NCBI GenBank assembly: GCA_905221605.1
Contig: CAJNDS010000768.1
Span: forward strand, 697,293 to 761,292
Direction of reading: 5' to 3'
Source of the DNA: Symbiodinium natans
Taxonomy: Eukaryota > Sar > Dinophyceae > Suessiales > Symbiodiniaceae
DNA length: 64,000 nucleotides
The translations under genes were made by a program, and so were the position numbers. The notes beneath the pieces are model-generated. The model searched no databases. It was not told the DNA's origin and worked only from the letters and a program-made list of their open reading frames with translations. Of this stretch, positions 53,036-63,060 are shown piece after piece; the stretch's first letter is position 1; the number at the start of each line of letters is the position of its first letter.

Positions 53036-53909
53036 ATTATAATAATTATAAGAATTATAAGAATTCTAAGAATTATACTAATTATAAGAATTATAAGAAT
53101 TATAAGAATTATAAGAATTATAAGAATTATAAGAATTATAAGAATTATAAGAATTATAAGAATTATAATAATTATAATTATTATAATTATTATAATTATA
53201 CTAATTATAATAATTTAATAATATAATAATAATAATTTATTATAATTATAATATTATAAATAATAATAATATATAATTATAATAATAATACAATATAATA
53301 TAGAATATATAATAATATAATAAGTATAATTATAAATCTAATATTATTAATATAATTATAAGTATAGCATAATAATATTATATAGCAATAATAATTATAA
53401 TAATTATTAATTAATTATTAATTAATTATAATTATTATATTATAATATTAGTAATTATTATAATATTAATTATTATAATTATTATAATTATTATTATAAT
53501 TATATAATTATTATAATTATTATATTATTATAATTATAAAAATTAGTATAATTAGTATATTATTATACTTATTATATATTTAATCATTATAATTACTATA
53601 ATAAATAATTATAATAATTATAATAATTAATAATTATATAATTATAAGATAATAATTATAAATAATTATAATATTATAATATAATAATTAAATTATAATA
53701 ATTATAATAATTATAATTATAATTATTATAGTAATTATAATGATTAAAATACGTATAATAAGTATAATAATTATACTAATTATACTAATTATTATAATTA
53801 TAATAATTATAATAATTATAATAATTACAAAAATTAAACTAATTATACTAATTATAATAATTATACTAATTATAATCATTATAAGAATTATAATAATTAT
53901 AATAATTAC
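53036..53909. repeat. AATTATAAG/AATTATAAT satellite-like block
   Basis: The first 130 bases are nearly perfect 9-mers (AATTATAAG), grading into irregular AATTAT/TTATAATA sequence for about 870 bases. GC content is below 10% against a GC-balanced background. KNYKNY and poly-Ile frames derive from it. Confidence 0.97.
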
Positions 53910-54770
53910 CCCAAATAAATCCCGCTGAAATGTGCGGCAACGAGCAACATCTGCAGCTGTCACAACGCCGCACCTGCGGCCAGGGAGGCCTGAACGCGTC
54001 GTGACTGGCGCAGCCTGGAGGACTCGACAGGGCTCCAAGGATTCTGGACCTGCAGACACCCAATTGCGTTGCCTGGCGTGAGAGCCCTTGCCGCTCCTGT
54101 GGCCACTCTGTGGCGACCCTCCAGTTACGACGGCTATGGAGCCTAAACTTTAAACCCTCCATAAACCCCAGTTGCATGGTTTGAGGCCCAGGCCCTGGGG
54201 CTCGGCCGTGCCCAACTGCGTGGCGCAGGTGGTGCGGATTCGGGCCGCACCTTTAGGTTGTGACAACCCAGAGTCTCTACACATCTCTGCACCTCAGACC
54301 CCCCCGCCCCCACACACACACACAACCAAAACACATACATGTCTGGGAGCTTTTTTCTTCCGACGGAATGGTGATTTCTTGTTTGGGGCTTGGGGCTGGC
54401 TTCCCTAAACCCTAAACCCTTTCCAAGAGACTTCGCCCGCCTCGATGAAACCTGTGAGCCCCAGAACCCTCAAACCTATACCCTGGACCCCTCAACCCTG
54501 AAAGCCCCAAACCCTAACCCTAACCCCTAAACCCCTAAACCCCCAAACCCCTAACCCCTCCAAAACCCCTAAACCCTTTTTGAAACAGGTCCCTAAATCC
54601 TAAACCCTTAACCTCATGGGTCGACACGCCTCACGGCGGGTCGTCCGCGGTGCTGGGCGGGCCGCACAGTCTGAATCCTCCAGGGTGTAGGGTTTTTTGC
54701 CACCCGCCTAGCAGACCCGTTTAGGGTTTAGGGTTTAGGGTTTAGGCTTTAGGGTGTGGGGGCCTTAAGG
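53910..54770. other. Gene-poor stretch
   Basis: Irregular CCCTAAACCCC array at 54488-54610, TTTTGCCACCCGCCTAGC motif at 54691-54712, TTTAGGG array at 54719-54755. Confidence 0.5.
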
Positions 54771-54776
54771 TTTCGA

Positions 54777-54821
54777 CTTGGTACACTTCTCGATTTGTGC
54801 GTGTCATCCTTGCGCAGGGGG
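54777..54821 (-). pseudogene. U6 snRNA 3' fragment
   Basis: The minus strand reads CCCCCTGCGCAAGGATGACA, then CGCACAAATCGAGAAGTGTACCAAG: the U6 internal stem-loop in its canonical form plus the same CGAGAAGTGTACCAAG tail seen in the 22.8-kb copy. The 5' half, with the ACAGAGA box, is absent and replaced by CCCCAAAACCCCCCAAACC. Confidence 0.65.
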
Positions 54822-55105
54822 TTTGGGGGGTTTTGGGGTTCAGGTTGCAGCGGAGGGGTCCAGGATGCTGTTGAAATGCGAGGATTTCGGATTTTCGCTC
54901 CAACATAGAGCTTGTGTGCACGCTTTTGAACAAACTCAGAACAATTCAGAGAGCTGGGTCGCCACGTAGTGGGAGCTGCCCTACAGCTTCCTGAAGAGAA
55001 GCGAAAAGCAAACACAAATAAACACGCATCACCAGCCTCAACTTCCGCGAGAATGGCTACAACCCAAACCCGAAACAACCCAAGCATTTAATTAGGGCTT
55101 GAAAT
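54822..55105. other. No gene seen
   Basis: Overlapping frames on the minus strand (54749-55087) begin in the U6 fragment and show no domain. Confidence 0.4.
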
Positions 55106-55106
55106 C

Positions 55107-55208
55107 TAATCCCCCTAATATTACCCCCCCCTACCCCCGAATATTCACCAGTATACTGGGAGTATTTAATCTTAGGGGCAGGGGTTTCGTTTTAGGGGGA
55201 GGGGATTA
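55107..55208. mobile_element. Foldback element (TAATCCCCCTAATA ends)
   Basis: Left TAATCCCCCTAATATTACC and right TTAGGGGGAGGGGATTA are inverted repeats around ACCAGTATACTGGGAGTAT, itself a palindrome. Single copy. Confidence 0.7.
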
Positions 55209-55802
55209 CAACCCTCAACCCTTTTTTGCAGCTGGGACCCTCAACCCTAAAACCCTAAAACCCTAAACCCTAAACCCTGTACAACTGAGGAAGCTGTCTG
55301 CCTTGCCTCACTGTGGCTCACACTTCGACCACGCTGGCTAGTGCTCCGGCCACGTCGGCCGTCGAACCCGGAGGCCTTTTCGGGGGTTTAGGGCTCAGCC
55401 CCTAAACCCTAAATCCTAAACCCTAAACCCTAAACCCTGACTACTTTTTTTTGAGGGGGCTGAGGGGTTCTCGGTGGGGGTCGACATTGTTTCCTTCAGA
55501 TTCGGGGTTGGAAGCTAAGGGGTTATCCACCCGAGCATATTAACCCCCACCCCGCACGCCCCACCCGAAACCCCTCCACCCCCCACCCGCCACAATAATC
55601 TCAACATATCTAGGAAAGCGTACCTTTCTCCCTCAGACCTGGCACGCCAGCCCAGCAGCGAGCCATAAAAAAAGAAAGCCCCTAAGCATCTGAACGCAGT
55701 GGGTACACAAAACCTCGCATATGTCAATCAGACAGCATGCTGCTGACCTTCGTATGTGCAGTGGCCGTTCGGGTGTTCTATGGGCCTGAAAACGCAGTGT
55801 GC

Positions 55803-55854
55803 GAAACCCTAAACCCTAAACCCTAAACCCTAAACCCTAAACCCTAAACCCTAA
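55803..55854 (-). repeat. Pure CCCTAAA array
   Basis: Seven perfect units. Confidence 0.95.
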
Positions 55855-56175
55855 CAAGCTGCCAGCAGAGTTAGGGTCGGGCAACTGGACATGGGACTCT
55901 GGCTGTGAGATTGTGAACTTGGAAGGCAATTGTTTGGCACAAGCTACATTGAGATTGCTCCATACTCGTATGAACCCGAAGCCGTAAACCCTAAACCCTA
56001 AACCCTAAAACTCAATAGACTAGAGTAGACAGAGATCCCAGTCAAGGGAGCCCCATGGAGCCAAACACCAGATCCCAAACTCACCTCTGGGCGGCGACTT
56101 GTGCTGAAGCCGCGGTGGCTCTCCAGCAAAGGGGCCTGCTGATGCACGCACTTCGGGTTGAGGATTGAGGCCTCC

Positions 56176-56268
56176 TAAACCTTCAACCCTAAACCCTAAA
56201 CCCTAAACCCTAAACCCTAAACCCCTAAACCCCTAACCCCTAAACCCCTAAACCCTAAACGCTAGGGT
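56176..56268 (-). repeat. CCCTAAA array passing into CCCCTAAA/CCCCTAA units
   Basis: Five standard units, then five with an extra C, ending with a short inverted TTTAGG, so the variant is locally clustered. Confidence 0.95.
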
Positions 56269-57260
56269 TTAGGATGGCCAAGACCCAACAAAACCACCAT
56301 GGAAGTGGCATTAGGGTCTCCGAGCCGACAAAGGCCGTGGGTTTCGGGGGTTAGAGTTCAGTTCTTCTGTTCTGAAGAGGGAAGTGAGGCAATTAGGTCC
56401 CTTACATCCCGAACTCCCAAATTCCCCCAAACCTCAAACCCTAAACCCCATCAGCCAAGTTCTACCCTCATTCTTTGACTCGAGGAAACGAATCTCCCAC
56501 CCTCATAAGGAAGAATCTCGTGTTTTTGCTCCTTTTTTTTTGGGGGGGGGGGGGGTTCTTGAGCGGAGCAGCTTAGACTGTTGCATACTGTTGCTCCACC
56601 CTAAGCCCCAAACCCGAAACCCTGAACCCCAAACCTCACACCCTGAACCCCAAACCTTAGCCCCCAAACCGCAAACCCGAAACCTTAAGCCCTTGCTCCA
56701 CTGGTGAGCCTTCGCCGGAGCCCTCTCCTCCCGCCCTCGTTGCTGGGGCGCGCGGGCCTGTTGGTCCTCGGGGTTTAGGTTTTAGGGTTTAGTTTAACGT
56801 TTCCGCTGCATGATCTGAGGTTTAGGGTTGGTTTAGGGTTTAGGGTGTAGGATTTAGGGCCTCGGGTTTAGGGGTAAGCTCACAAAGAGATGCCCTTCAT
56901 TCAGCACCCTGCATGCAAGGGACTGCCTCATAACAGGGGCCCAACAAGTGGGGATCGCAGTAACTGAACCATTCCCCCTTAAGCGCAAGAAAGCCCAGTA
57001 AATCCATGAGCAGAGCGCGATTCCTAACCCTAAACACTAAACCCTAAACCCTACTCCCCAAGAGGAGCCTGGAACGGGGCAGTCGTCGGCGGCGGATCCT
57101 CTTCCTAGCACCGGCCAAAGAAATCTCTTATGGGCGAAAGGTTCAGAGAAGTCCAACTCGCGGGATGAATCTGGGATGAAGCTTCTCTTTGCAGGACTCC
57201 GGCATGTGAATCTCCAGCCCAAAACTCTCTCACTCTCGCTTGCTCACGCTCTCTCGCTCT

Positions 57261-57313
<53 letters not shown>

Positions 57314-57867
57314 GTCTGTCTGTCTTTCTTCCTTCCTTTCAACGGCGCAAGTTGCTCGCCGCGGCGTTTCGTTTCCAGGGATTTGAATCTGAGGCTTGCC
57401 ACGGCGGTTTCCGATACCCTACCCCAATGATCAGATCACCCTACCCCCCTTTCCCCCCAACCACAGCTAGAACAGCCCCCCCGGGCGCGGCAGACGGAAA
57501 ACAACATCTGGTGGTGTACATGCATCAATCTCCCATCGGTTGCTTCGGAAGTTAAGCCCCCACCTTCGATTCAGCATCTGTCGCCCCCACCTCTTTGGAG
57601 CATCGCTTTGCGCGCTGTGCGAAATGACTGTTTATTTCTTCTCTCCCTGAAACAGGAACCAAGCAAAACACTGCAACAGCCATAACACCTAAACTTAAAC
57701 CCTAAACCCTAAACCCCAAACTACAGGTCCCCGCACACAACCCCCAAGGCCATCTTGCGTTGTGCGGTCGGCACACGGCGCGTCTACATACAGTTCTTTC
57801 TCGTTCGAGCTACCACACAAGCGTGTACCTGTGCGAGCGACCTCTTCTTTAAGTCACCAGCCCCAGT

Positions 57868-57952
57868 AGCTATATAGGTCCGAAAACTATACGATAATAA
57901 CCCCCCCCAAAACCCGATTCTAATCATTAAGGCCCCTACACTAAGTGCGCAC
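57868..57952. mobile_element. Truncated MITE, family D (reverse orientation)
   Basis: ATTAAGGCCCCTACAC is one terminal repeat, and AATAACCCCCCCAAAACCCG is the reverse complement of the D-family interior. The other terminus is missing. Confidence 0.55.
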
Positions 57953-58355
57953 AGCCTCAAAAATCCCCCCGCCTGGTGCACTGCAGGCACACGGTGTGTC
58001 TACTTGACTACGCTGTTCTTCGACGTGGGTCATCCCTGAGGGTGGATCTCATCATACTCCCTTACTTAGCACACTACAACATCACGGCTGGTGATTGGAA
58101 GCCGTTTCTTTCGACCCTGTGGAATACCGGGCATCGCATTCGCACACGCACGCTCCTTCTCTCTCTTTTCGTTTGTTGTCCTTGCTACCGGAAGCAGTGG
58201 GCGAAGTTTCCACCCAGGCGCTTCAAGTACTTCCGAGCATCGCGAATTCGTGCCATCTGAATCCACGGCTGAGCTTCTCAGATGCAAGGTTGTACTTCAA
58301 CGCACCCATGCCTACAGCGAGTGGAACAACGAACTTCTGCTTCGGGCTTAAGGCT
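57953..58355. other. No gene called
   Basis: Three frames are open simultaneously (58065-58350) without recognisable domains. Confidence 0.35.
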
Positions 58356-58357
58356 TA

Positions 58358-58448
58358 CTTGGAGGTTCATGGGTAGTCTTACGTAGTGGGGTTGTGACTA
58401 TAGATTTTATACTTTTTGCCTACTTACAGGAACCCATGAACCTCCAAG
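58358..58448. mobile_element. MITE, family A
   Basis: CTTGGAGGTTCATGGGTAGT and GGAACCCATGAACCTCCAAG with TA outside each end (TTACTTGG, CCAAGTA). The interior CCTACTTACAGG is diverged. Confidence 0.9.
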
Positions 58449-58449
58449 T

Positions 58450-59010
58450 AGGGCTGTTTTTGAAGCGCAGTTGCGAATCCAAAACGATCTTCAAACAGCT
58501 CTGGGAGCTCAAGGCGACAAGCCAGGGATGGACCGCTAGGGTTTGGGCATGAGGGGGGCTTTGGGTCAGAAGGGTTTCCGAAACGTGTTTAGGGTTTAGG
58601 GTTTTGGGTTTTGGGTTTAGGGCTGGAAATCTGCTTACCCTTCCCCTTGCGAAAGCGAGCACAAGCGGCTCTGTGGCCCGCTTATCAGCCACAGGCTCGC
58701 TTAGAATTCAGCTGGGAGGCTCCTTCGACCTATGGTTTGGTGTTCATATGATGATGTACATAATATATAACAATATAAGGAATGCAGGCTGTACAGGGCT
58801 TAGGGTTGAAGTCCGTGGGATGCTTTCGGAGAGGGATGTCGGAGAGCACTCCCCTATTTAGGGTGAGACCAACCAAGCTGCTGGGACTTCGCCATGTAAA
58901 TGGCTGCAAACCGCTAAGTCGCTGATCCTCAGAGGGCCTTCGCATGAGTGCGGGAAACCGGGCGACTCCCAACACGATGACCAGAAAAACGCGGATCATC
59001 AGCTGCATGC
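58450..59010. other. 3' flank of the membrane-protein gene; no other gene
   Basis: A TTTAGGG/TTTTGGG patch at 58586-58622. A 100-codon frame (58730-59032) on the same strand overlaps the C-terminal end of the next gene in another phase and is not credible. Confidence 0.4.
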
Positions 59011-59015
59011 AGCAA

Positions 59016-59795
59016 TCAGGTCTGCGCCTCAACCACCGCGTCGTCCTTCCCTTCTTGCAAGACGACCGCTCCGAACTTCTTCACGAAGGCCACAACCTCT
59101 GGATTCTTGCTTCTTTTCTTCAGGCCGAGGGTGATATCTTCGGTGGCCCACATACTGGTGTCCTGGGTCCACTTCATGTCCTTGTGCGGAGTGAACAGGC
59201 TGATTTTGGCCCACAGCAAACCATTCCCGATCACAAAGATGAGCAAGGCTACCAGGTTCATGATGGCCATGGCCAAGCCAAACGTGCCCAGAACCCAAAC
59301 GGACACAGCACCCATGAAGAAGATGCAGGACTCCACCATGTAGACGATGGGATCTCCAATGGAGTCGATCCTCATCAGAAAGAACTTGATGGCATCGACA
59401 TCCGAAAGGGGGTCCACGTAGCTGAGGTGCACCACACAACTCATGATCGCCAGCAGGTTGAACAACAAGGAGGCGATGCAGAGGGCCCCGTAGAACTGCT
59501 GCAGCTGGAACTTGTCCCCTGCATCCAAGGCGAAGCCGCGTGGCTCGATGTCGTCAATCTGCAGCATGGCCATCACCATGGTCAAAACGAGCGCCGAGGT
59601 CACGCCGACATTGGTCCACACGTTCTTGGCAGACTCCTTGAGGCCCTCAGGGTTGCAGTGCTCCAAGATATCGATGCTCACGCGCGTGGTGAAGGCCTGG
59701 CCCAGGATGAAGAAGAGCAGCGCCAGGACTGAGACGACCACCGAAGCGACATAGGACGGAGTCGAGCCATCCTGCTCCTCCGGCCACCAAGCCAT
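59016..59795 (-). CDS. Five-span integral membrane protein of unknown function
   Basis: One uninterrupted frame of 259 residues starting MAWWPEEQDGSTPSYVASVV, ATG in a GTCATGG context (G at -3, G at +4). Hydrophobic segments are at about residues 15-33, 62-80, 103-125, 150-170 and 172-196, with an acidic patch between spans 2 and 3 (QIDDIEPRGFALDAGDKF) and a charged cytosolic-type tail from 200 to 259. A DSIGDPIVYMVESCIFFMGA stretch opens span 4. Composition and pattern are clearly those of a real membrane protein, but I recognise no transporter, channel or enzyme family. The frame remains open upstream for a few codons (LRRWKPARV) to a TTTGCAG|G acceptor, so the ATG may be internal and further exons may exist at 60.0-60.6 kb. 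The flanking region has no telomere-like array within about 390 bp of the stop. Confidence 0.88.
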   Translation of the reverse strand: MAWWPEEQDGSTPSYVASVVVSVLALLFFILGQAFTTRVSIDILEHCNPEGLKESAKNVWTNVGVTSALVLTMVMAMLQIDDIEPRGFALDAGDKFQLQQFYGALCIASLLFNLLAIMSCVVHLSYVDPLSDVDAIKFFLMRIDSIGDPIVYMVESCIFFMGAVSVWVLGTFGLAMAIMNLVALLIFVIGNGLLWAKISLFTPHKDMKWTQDTSMWATEDITLGLKKRSKNPEVVAFVKKFGAVVLQEGKDDAVVEAQT

Positions 59796-59977
59796 GACCC
59801 TCGCAGGCTTCCAGCGCCTAAGCCTGCAAATATGAAAGCTACCTCCCTGGAGCTCTGATCAAGCAAGAAACACCTGCAAAAACTGGTCTTCGGTGCGTGC
59901 CGGTGCTTGGGTGCTTCGGGGTGCTCTGCGAGCTTGGCCTTTCAGCCACGACTTCAACGCATGAGTTTTTGGGTTTA

Positions 59978-60006
<29 letters not shown>
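59796..60006. other. 5' flank of the membrane-protein gene
   Basis: Two AG acceptor-like sites on the minus strand (TATTTGCAG|GCTTAGG and TTTTTGCAG|GTGTTTC) lie 30-85 bases upstream of the ATG. A CTCTCT microsatellite lies at 59978-60010. Confidence 0.5.
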
Positions 60007-60010
<4 letters not shown>

Positions 60011-60207
60011 GCAGGCTCAAAGGGCTCTCTGCATCGAAACATCTTCAACGAACTCTGTCTTTTGCGCTTCTGGCCCTGCAGTTCAAGACAAGCCGAAACC
60101 AATGAGCCGTAACAAGCCTCGTCACGAGAACCACCTAATCCCAAAGTAGCCTCAGTCTCAGCTTCTTCCGCTGAGTCAGCATAACGGCCATCGCATCGTT
60201 CTGCATC
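60007..60207 (-). CDS. Candidate exon(s), unknown product
   Basis: After TTTGCATGTACAG|G the minus strand reads either as one 66-codon frame to a TAG (DAERCDGRYADSAEEAETEA, ending REPFEPA) or, in another phase, as MQNDAMAVMLTQRKKLRLRL followed by a second small exon after AACTGCAG|G near 60075. Both readings look protein-like. It lies between the exon at 60388-60631 and the membrane-protein gene on the same strand. Which reading is real cannot be decided here. Confidence 0.35.
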
Positions 60208-60387
60208 CTGTACATGCAAATCGATACAGGGGCAGGTGGATCAGGCGTCATGCGCAGCGTCAGCTAGCTGGTTCAAGTACTCGCTGGGCTTTCTGCCTAT
60301 CCCGATTGGAGACCTCTTATTCAACCACGAGCTCAACCCCCCAAAACCTAAACAACACCTGTCCTCCGTTTGCAGGTCCGCATCTAC

Positions 60388-60631
60388 CGGTCTGCCTGCA
60401 GCTCGCTCTTCCGGCCTGCCGGGCCTGCCACGTAAAGAGCGGCATCGAGCTCGTGGGTATGAGGGGTGGGCATTGGGCCGGTAGCACAAAAAGTTGAAAT
60501 AGTAAGCAGCTTCCAAAGGTAAGAACTGTAAAGGATCAAACTCGCCACATAGAAATATAGGATCTCGAGTTTCGGTTTCTGGAATCCAGTGTAAGAAAAG
60601 TCGATCGAACTTCCGAACAGCTGTCGGACAT
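60388..60631 (-). CDS. Candidate internal exon with a hydrophobic segment
   Basis: A strong acceptor (CTTTTGTTGCCTTGCAG) opens 244 bases encoding, in part, QKPKLEILYFYVASLILYSS and YLWKLLTISTFCATG, a probable membrane span, ending at GACCG|GTAGATG. It lies about 600 bp upstream of the five-span membrane protein on the same strand, so it may encode an N-terminal part of that protein; this is inference. A competing frame of 146 codons in the same interval is less hydrophobic and runs through the donor. Confidence 0.4.
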
Positions 60632-60639
60632 CTGCAAGG

Positions 60640-61050
60640 CAACAAAAGCATCTCGGAAGGCCTCGCATGTGTGGCCTTCAAAACAACCCTGAAGCTGTCA
60701 AGTCCCCATACGATCTAGATGTGGGTCCCGGTTTGGTCCAGTCTGAGCTCATCCTACAGCTTTCAGCATTCAAATTTCTGAGTCTGCAGCTCGAAGCAGA
60801 CTACTCCCCTGCATCCTAAACCCTTGTCGACCTGGAAGCTGGACCCTAAGCCCTTCTCACACCGGACCTGTTGGCTGCCAGCAAACTGCCCTAAACCCTA
60901 AACCCTAAACCCTAAACCCTAAACCGAAAGCCCACAAGAGGCCTGTGTGATGCCGGGGACTGCGACGAGGCGCTGCCTCGGGGTTTCGAGGCCCTAAACC
61001 CTTAAGCAGAATGCGACCCTCCCATGGCCGCACCAGGGTTGTAGTTGGGG
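60640..61050. other. No gene seen
   Basis: A CCCTAAA array at 60892-60925; otherwise unique. Confidence 0.5.
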
Positions 61051-61053
61051 GTT

Positions 61054-61468
61054 TATAGGGTTTAATGGGGTTTATGGGGTTTATAGGGTTTATAGGGTTT
61101 ATGGGGTTTATGGGGTTTATAGGGTTTATGGGGTTTATAGGGTTTAGAGGGTTTAGAGGGTTTATAGGGTTTAGAGGGTTTAGAGGGTTTTATAGGGTTT
61201 ATAGGGTTTATAGGGTTTATAGGGTTTATGGGGTTTATAGGGTTTATGGGGTTTATAGGGTTTACGGGGTTTAAAGGGTTTAGAGGGTTTATAGGGTTTA
61301 ATGGGGTTTATGGGGTTTATGGGGTTTATGGGGTTTATAGGGTTTATAGGGTTTATGGGGTTTATAGGGTTTAGAGGGTTTATGGGGTTTATAGGGTTTA
61401 TGGGGTTTATGGGGTTTATGGGGTTTATAGGGTTGATAGGGTTTAGAGGGTTTAGCGAATTGTAGGGT
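61054..61468 (+). repeat. 9-mer telomere-like variant array (GGGTTTATA/GGGTTTATG)n
   Basis: About 45 units of GGGTTTATA and GGGTTTATG with clusters of GGGTTTAGA. The 9-base period makes the frames spell MGFIGF and NPINPI repeats on the two strands; these are not proteins. Confidence 0.97.
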
Positions 61469-61469
61469 T

Positions 61470-61855
61470 TAATTTTTTTGGGCTTTGGGGTGCAGGTGGC
61501 ATTTGGCAACCTTATTGCTTGTCATAGGGCGCACGCCTGCAAGTCGGGCCAAAGCTGCGAAGTCTCTGCTGTAACAGTGGACATTAAAATGGTAGATACC
61601 GGAGCCTCAGGCACCAAACCCTCTTTGCAAATTTCCCCCCTGGATGGGCGTGGAAAGCCTCGCTAAGTAGAACGGACCAATGTCTGATACCTCGAAGATG
61701 ACACGAGCGAGATTTGTACGCTCAGGGGATTTCTGCTTGTATCATTCGGGGATCAGAACTGGCAATTACACCGAAGCTTGACTCAAACCCTTTTGAAGCA
61801 GGAACTGAGCTCCAGTGGCCATAGACCCTCAACCTTTTTGAACAGACTCAGAGCA
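61470..61855. other. No gene seen
   Basis: Unique sequence with an open 62-codon plus frame of no distinctive character. Confidence 0.45.
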
Positions 61856-61856
61856 T

Positions 61857-61918
61857 CCCTTCTTTTGAAAACCCAGGCGAGCTGCTTGAAAAGCAGCTCG
61901 CCTGGCTAAGAAGAAGGG
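61857..61918. repeat. Near-perfect long hairpin
   Basis: CCAGGCGAGCTGCTT (61873-61887) and AAGCAGCTCGCCTGG (61891-61905) form a perfect 15-bp stem with a 3-base loop; outer CCCTTCTT and AAGAAGGG extend it after mismatches. Confidence 0.95.
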
Positions 61919-61928
61919 AACGAACACC

Positions 61929-62015
61929 TCTAAACCCTAAACCCTAGCCCCCTAGACCCTGGACCCTAAACCCTAGACCCTAGACCCTAAACCCTAAACC
62001 CTAAACCCTAAACCA
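61929..62015 (-). repeat. Telomere-like array with CCCTAGA variants
   Basis: CCCTAAA mixed with a cluster of CCCTAGA and CCCTGGA units. Confidence 0.9.
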
Positions 62016-62948
62016 AAATCATCCTAATCCCTAGACCCTTTTGACGGACTCTCTGAGGTGCCGGAATAGCACTGACTCGTGCAGCGACACAGAGGACATT
62101 TCATCCCTGTGCCCCCACAAAACTTCTCGACATCCTAAACCCTGGGCCCTGGACCCTAAACCCTAAACCTTAAACCCCAAACCCCAAACCCTAAACCCGA
62201 AACTCTGGGGCGCAGGCTTTTCGGGCTGGGCGCCGGCGTGCCCTCGCGGGGCGACCAGAACTGGGCCTCCCAACTGTTTACTGCTGGGGCTCCCAAGAAG
62301 AATCCCATGCGGTTGTATTCATCAGAAGGAATCCAATGAACGACGTGTGAGTGCCCTCACGCCAGGACCTAACCTCGGGTTTAGGGTTTAGGGTTTAGGC
62401 GAAAACTAGCCCACAACCCCACTACGGGGAGGGGGGCGTACTTGGACCATGACCCGAAAATCCTAAATAGGCCATGACACCCTTGCTTTTGCAGCCGGGC
62501 TCTTTTGGGTGTTGCCAGAAAATGTCCAACGCTTCACGCCAAAACATCCTAAACCCCAAGAACCCTAAGCCCCCAAAACCCAAGGCCCCAGACCCAAACC
62601 CTAAAACCAAGCCACAACCAGACGAGATGGGGGGAGGGGCGGGGGAGGGGGGGGGGGGAGGGGAGGGGGGAAACCCTCAGCCCCTAAACGATGAGCCCCA
62701 AAACAACCCACAACCATACCACAGATGTGGGGAGGGGGGCTACCTAGACGGGGATCTCATCCGGCAGAAGGCCCTCCGAATCGGCTCTGCATGGCGATCC
62801 TTTTTTCCCTCCTGTCGACGCTGGCGGGCTGGAGTGGCCGGCACTTCTTGAAACAACCTGGAGACCTCGCACACCCAGATGCTTTCATCGGCAGTTGAGA
62901 GCCTGTGTCCTCAGGTGCAGAGTGTCGACTCACGGAGGGTTTGAGGGA
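62016..62948. other. No gene called
   Basis: An irregular CCCTAAA/CCCCAAA array at 62145-62205, TTTAGGG at 62378-62398, degenerate CCCAAAACCC at 62550-62610, G-rich tract at 62628-62670. Confidence 0.45.
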
Positions 62949-62949
62949 C

Positions 62950-63060
62950 CTGGCACTCGAACCTGCTGTGAGAGGCTCTCCAGTATTTGCCGAGCATACG
63001 CCGCATGGCAAGTCGACTTGCTGCATCTTGCGGGTGATATTTTATAGCACCGGCATCTCC
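62950..63060 (-). CDS. Candidate internal exon, unknown product
   Basis: The minus strand encodes about 37 residues including AIKYHPQDAASRLAMRRMLG and YWRASHSRFECQ, then a GTGCCAG|GTCCCT donor. The 5' border is probably CGGGAG|GAGATG, eighteen bases from a TTTAGGG-type repeat. The basic, helical-looking composition is protein-like. No family is recognised, and an alternative frame of 89 codons overlaps. Confidence 0.35.

Larger units (their letters stand above)
55215..57865. other. Gene-poor stretch
   Basis: Arrays at 55243-55277 (CCCTAAAA units), 55400-55438, 55803-55854 (pure CCCTAAA), 55985-56010, 56176-56268 and 56588-56698 (irregular). A partial family K-like segment (AAGGAAGAAT, then GGGGGTTCTTGAGC) lies at 56507-56570. 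A CT microsatellite spans 57240-57335. No gene. Confidence 0.5.

Noticed and set aside
52912-54059. Frames encoding (NYK)n and poly-isoleucine
   Set aside because: Simple translations of the AATTATAAG block.
58944-59732. 262-codon plus-strand open frame
   Set aside because: It is antisense to the five-span membrane protein. The minus reading has clear hydrophobic spans and a good start context; the plus reading is His/Gln/Asp-rich, as expected of an antisense shadow.
61065-61509. MGFIGF and NPINPI repeat proteins
   Set aside because: A 9-base telomere-like variant array lacks stops in these frames; there is no other coding evidence.
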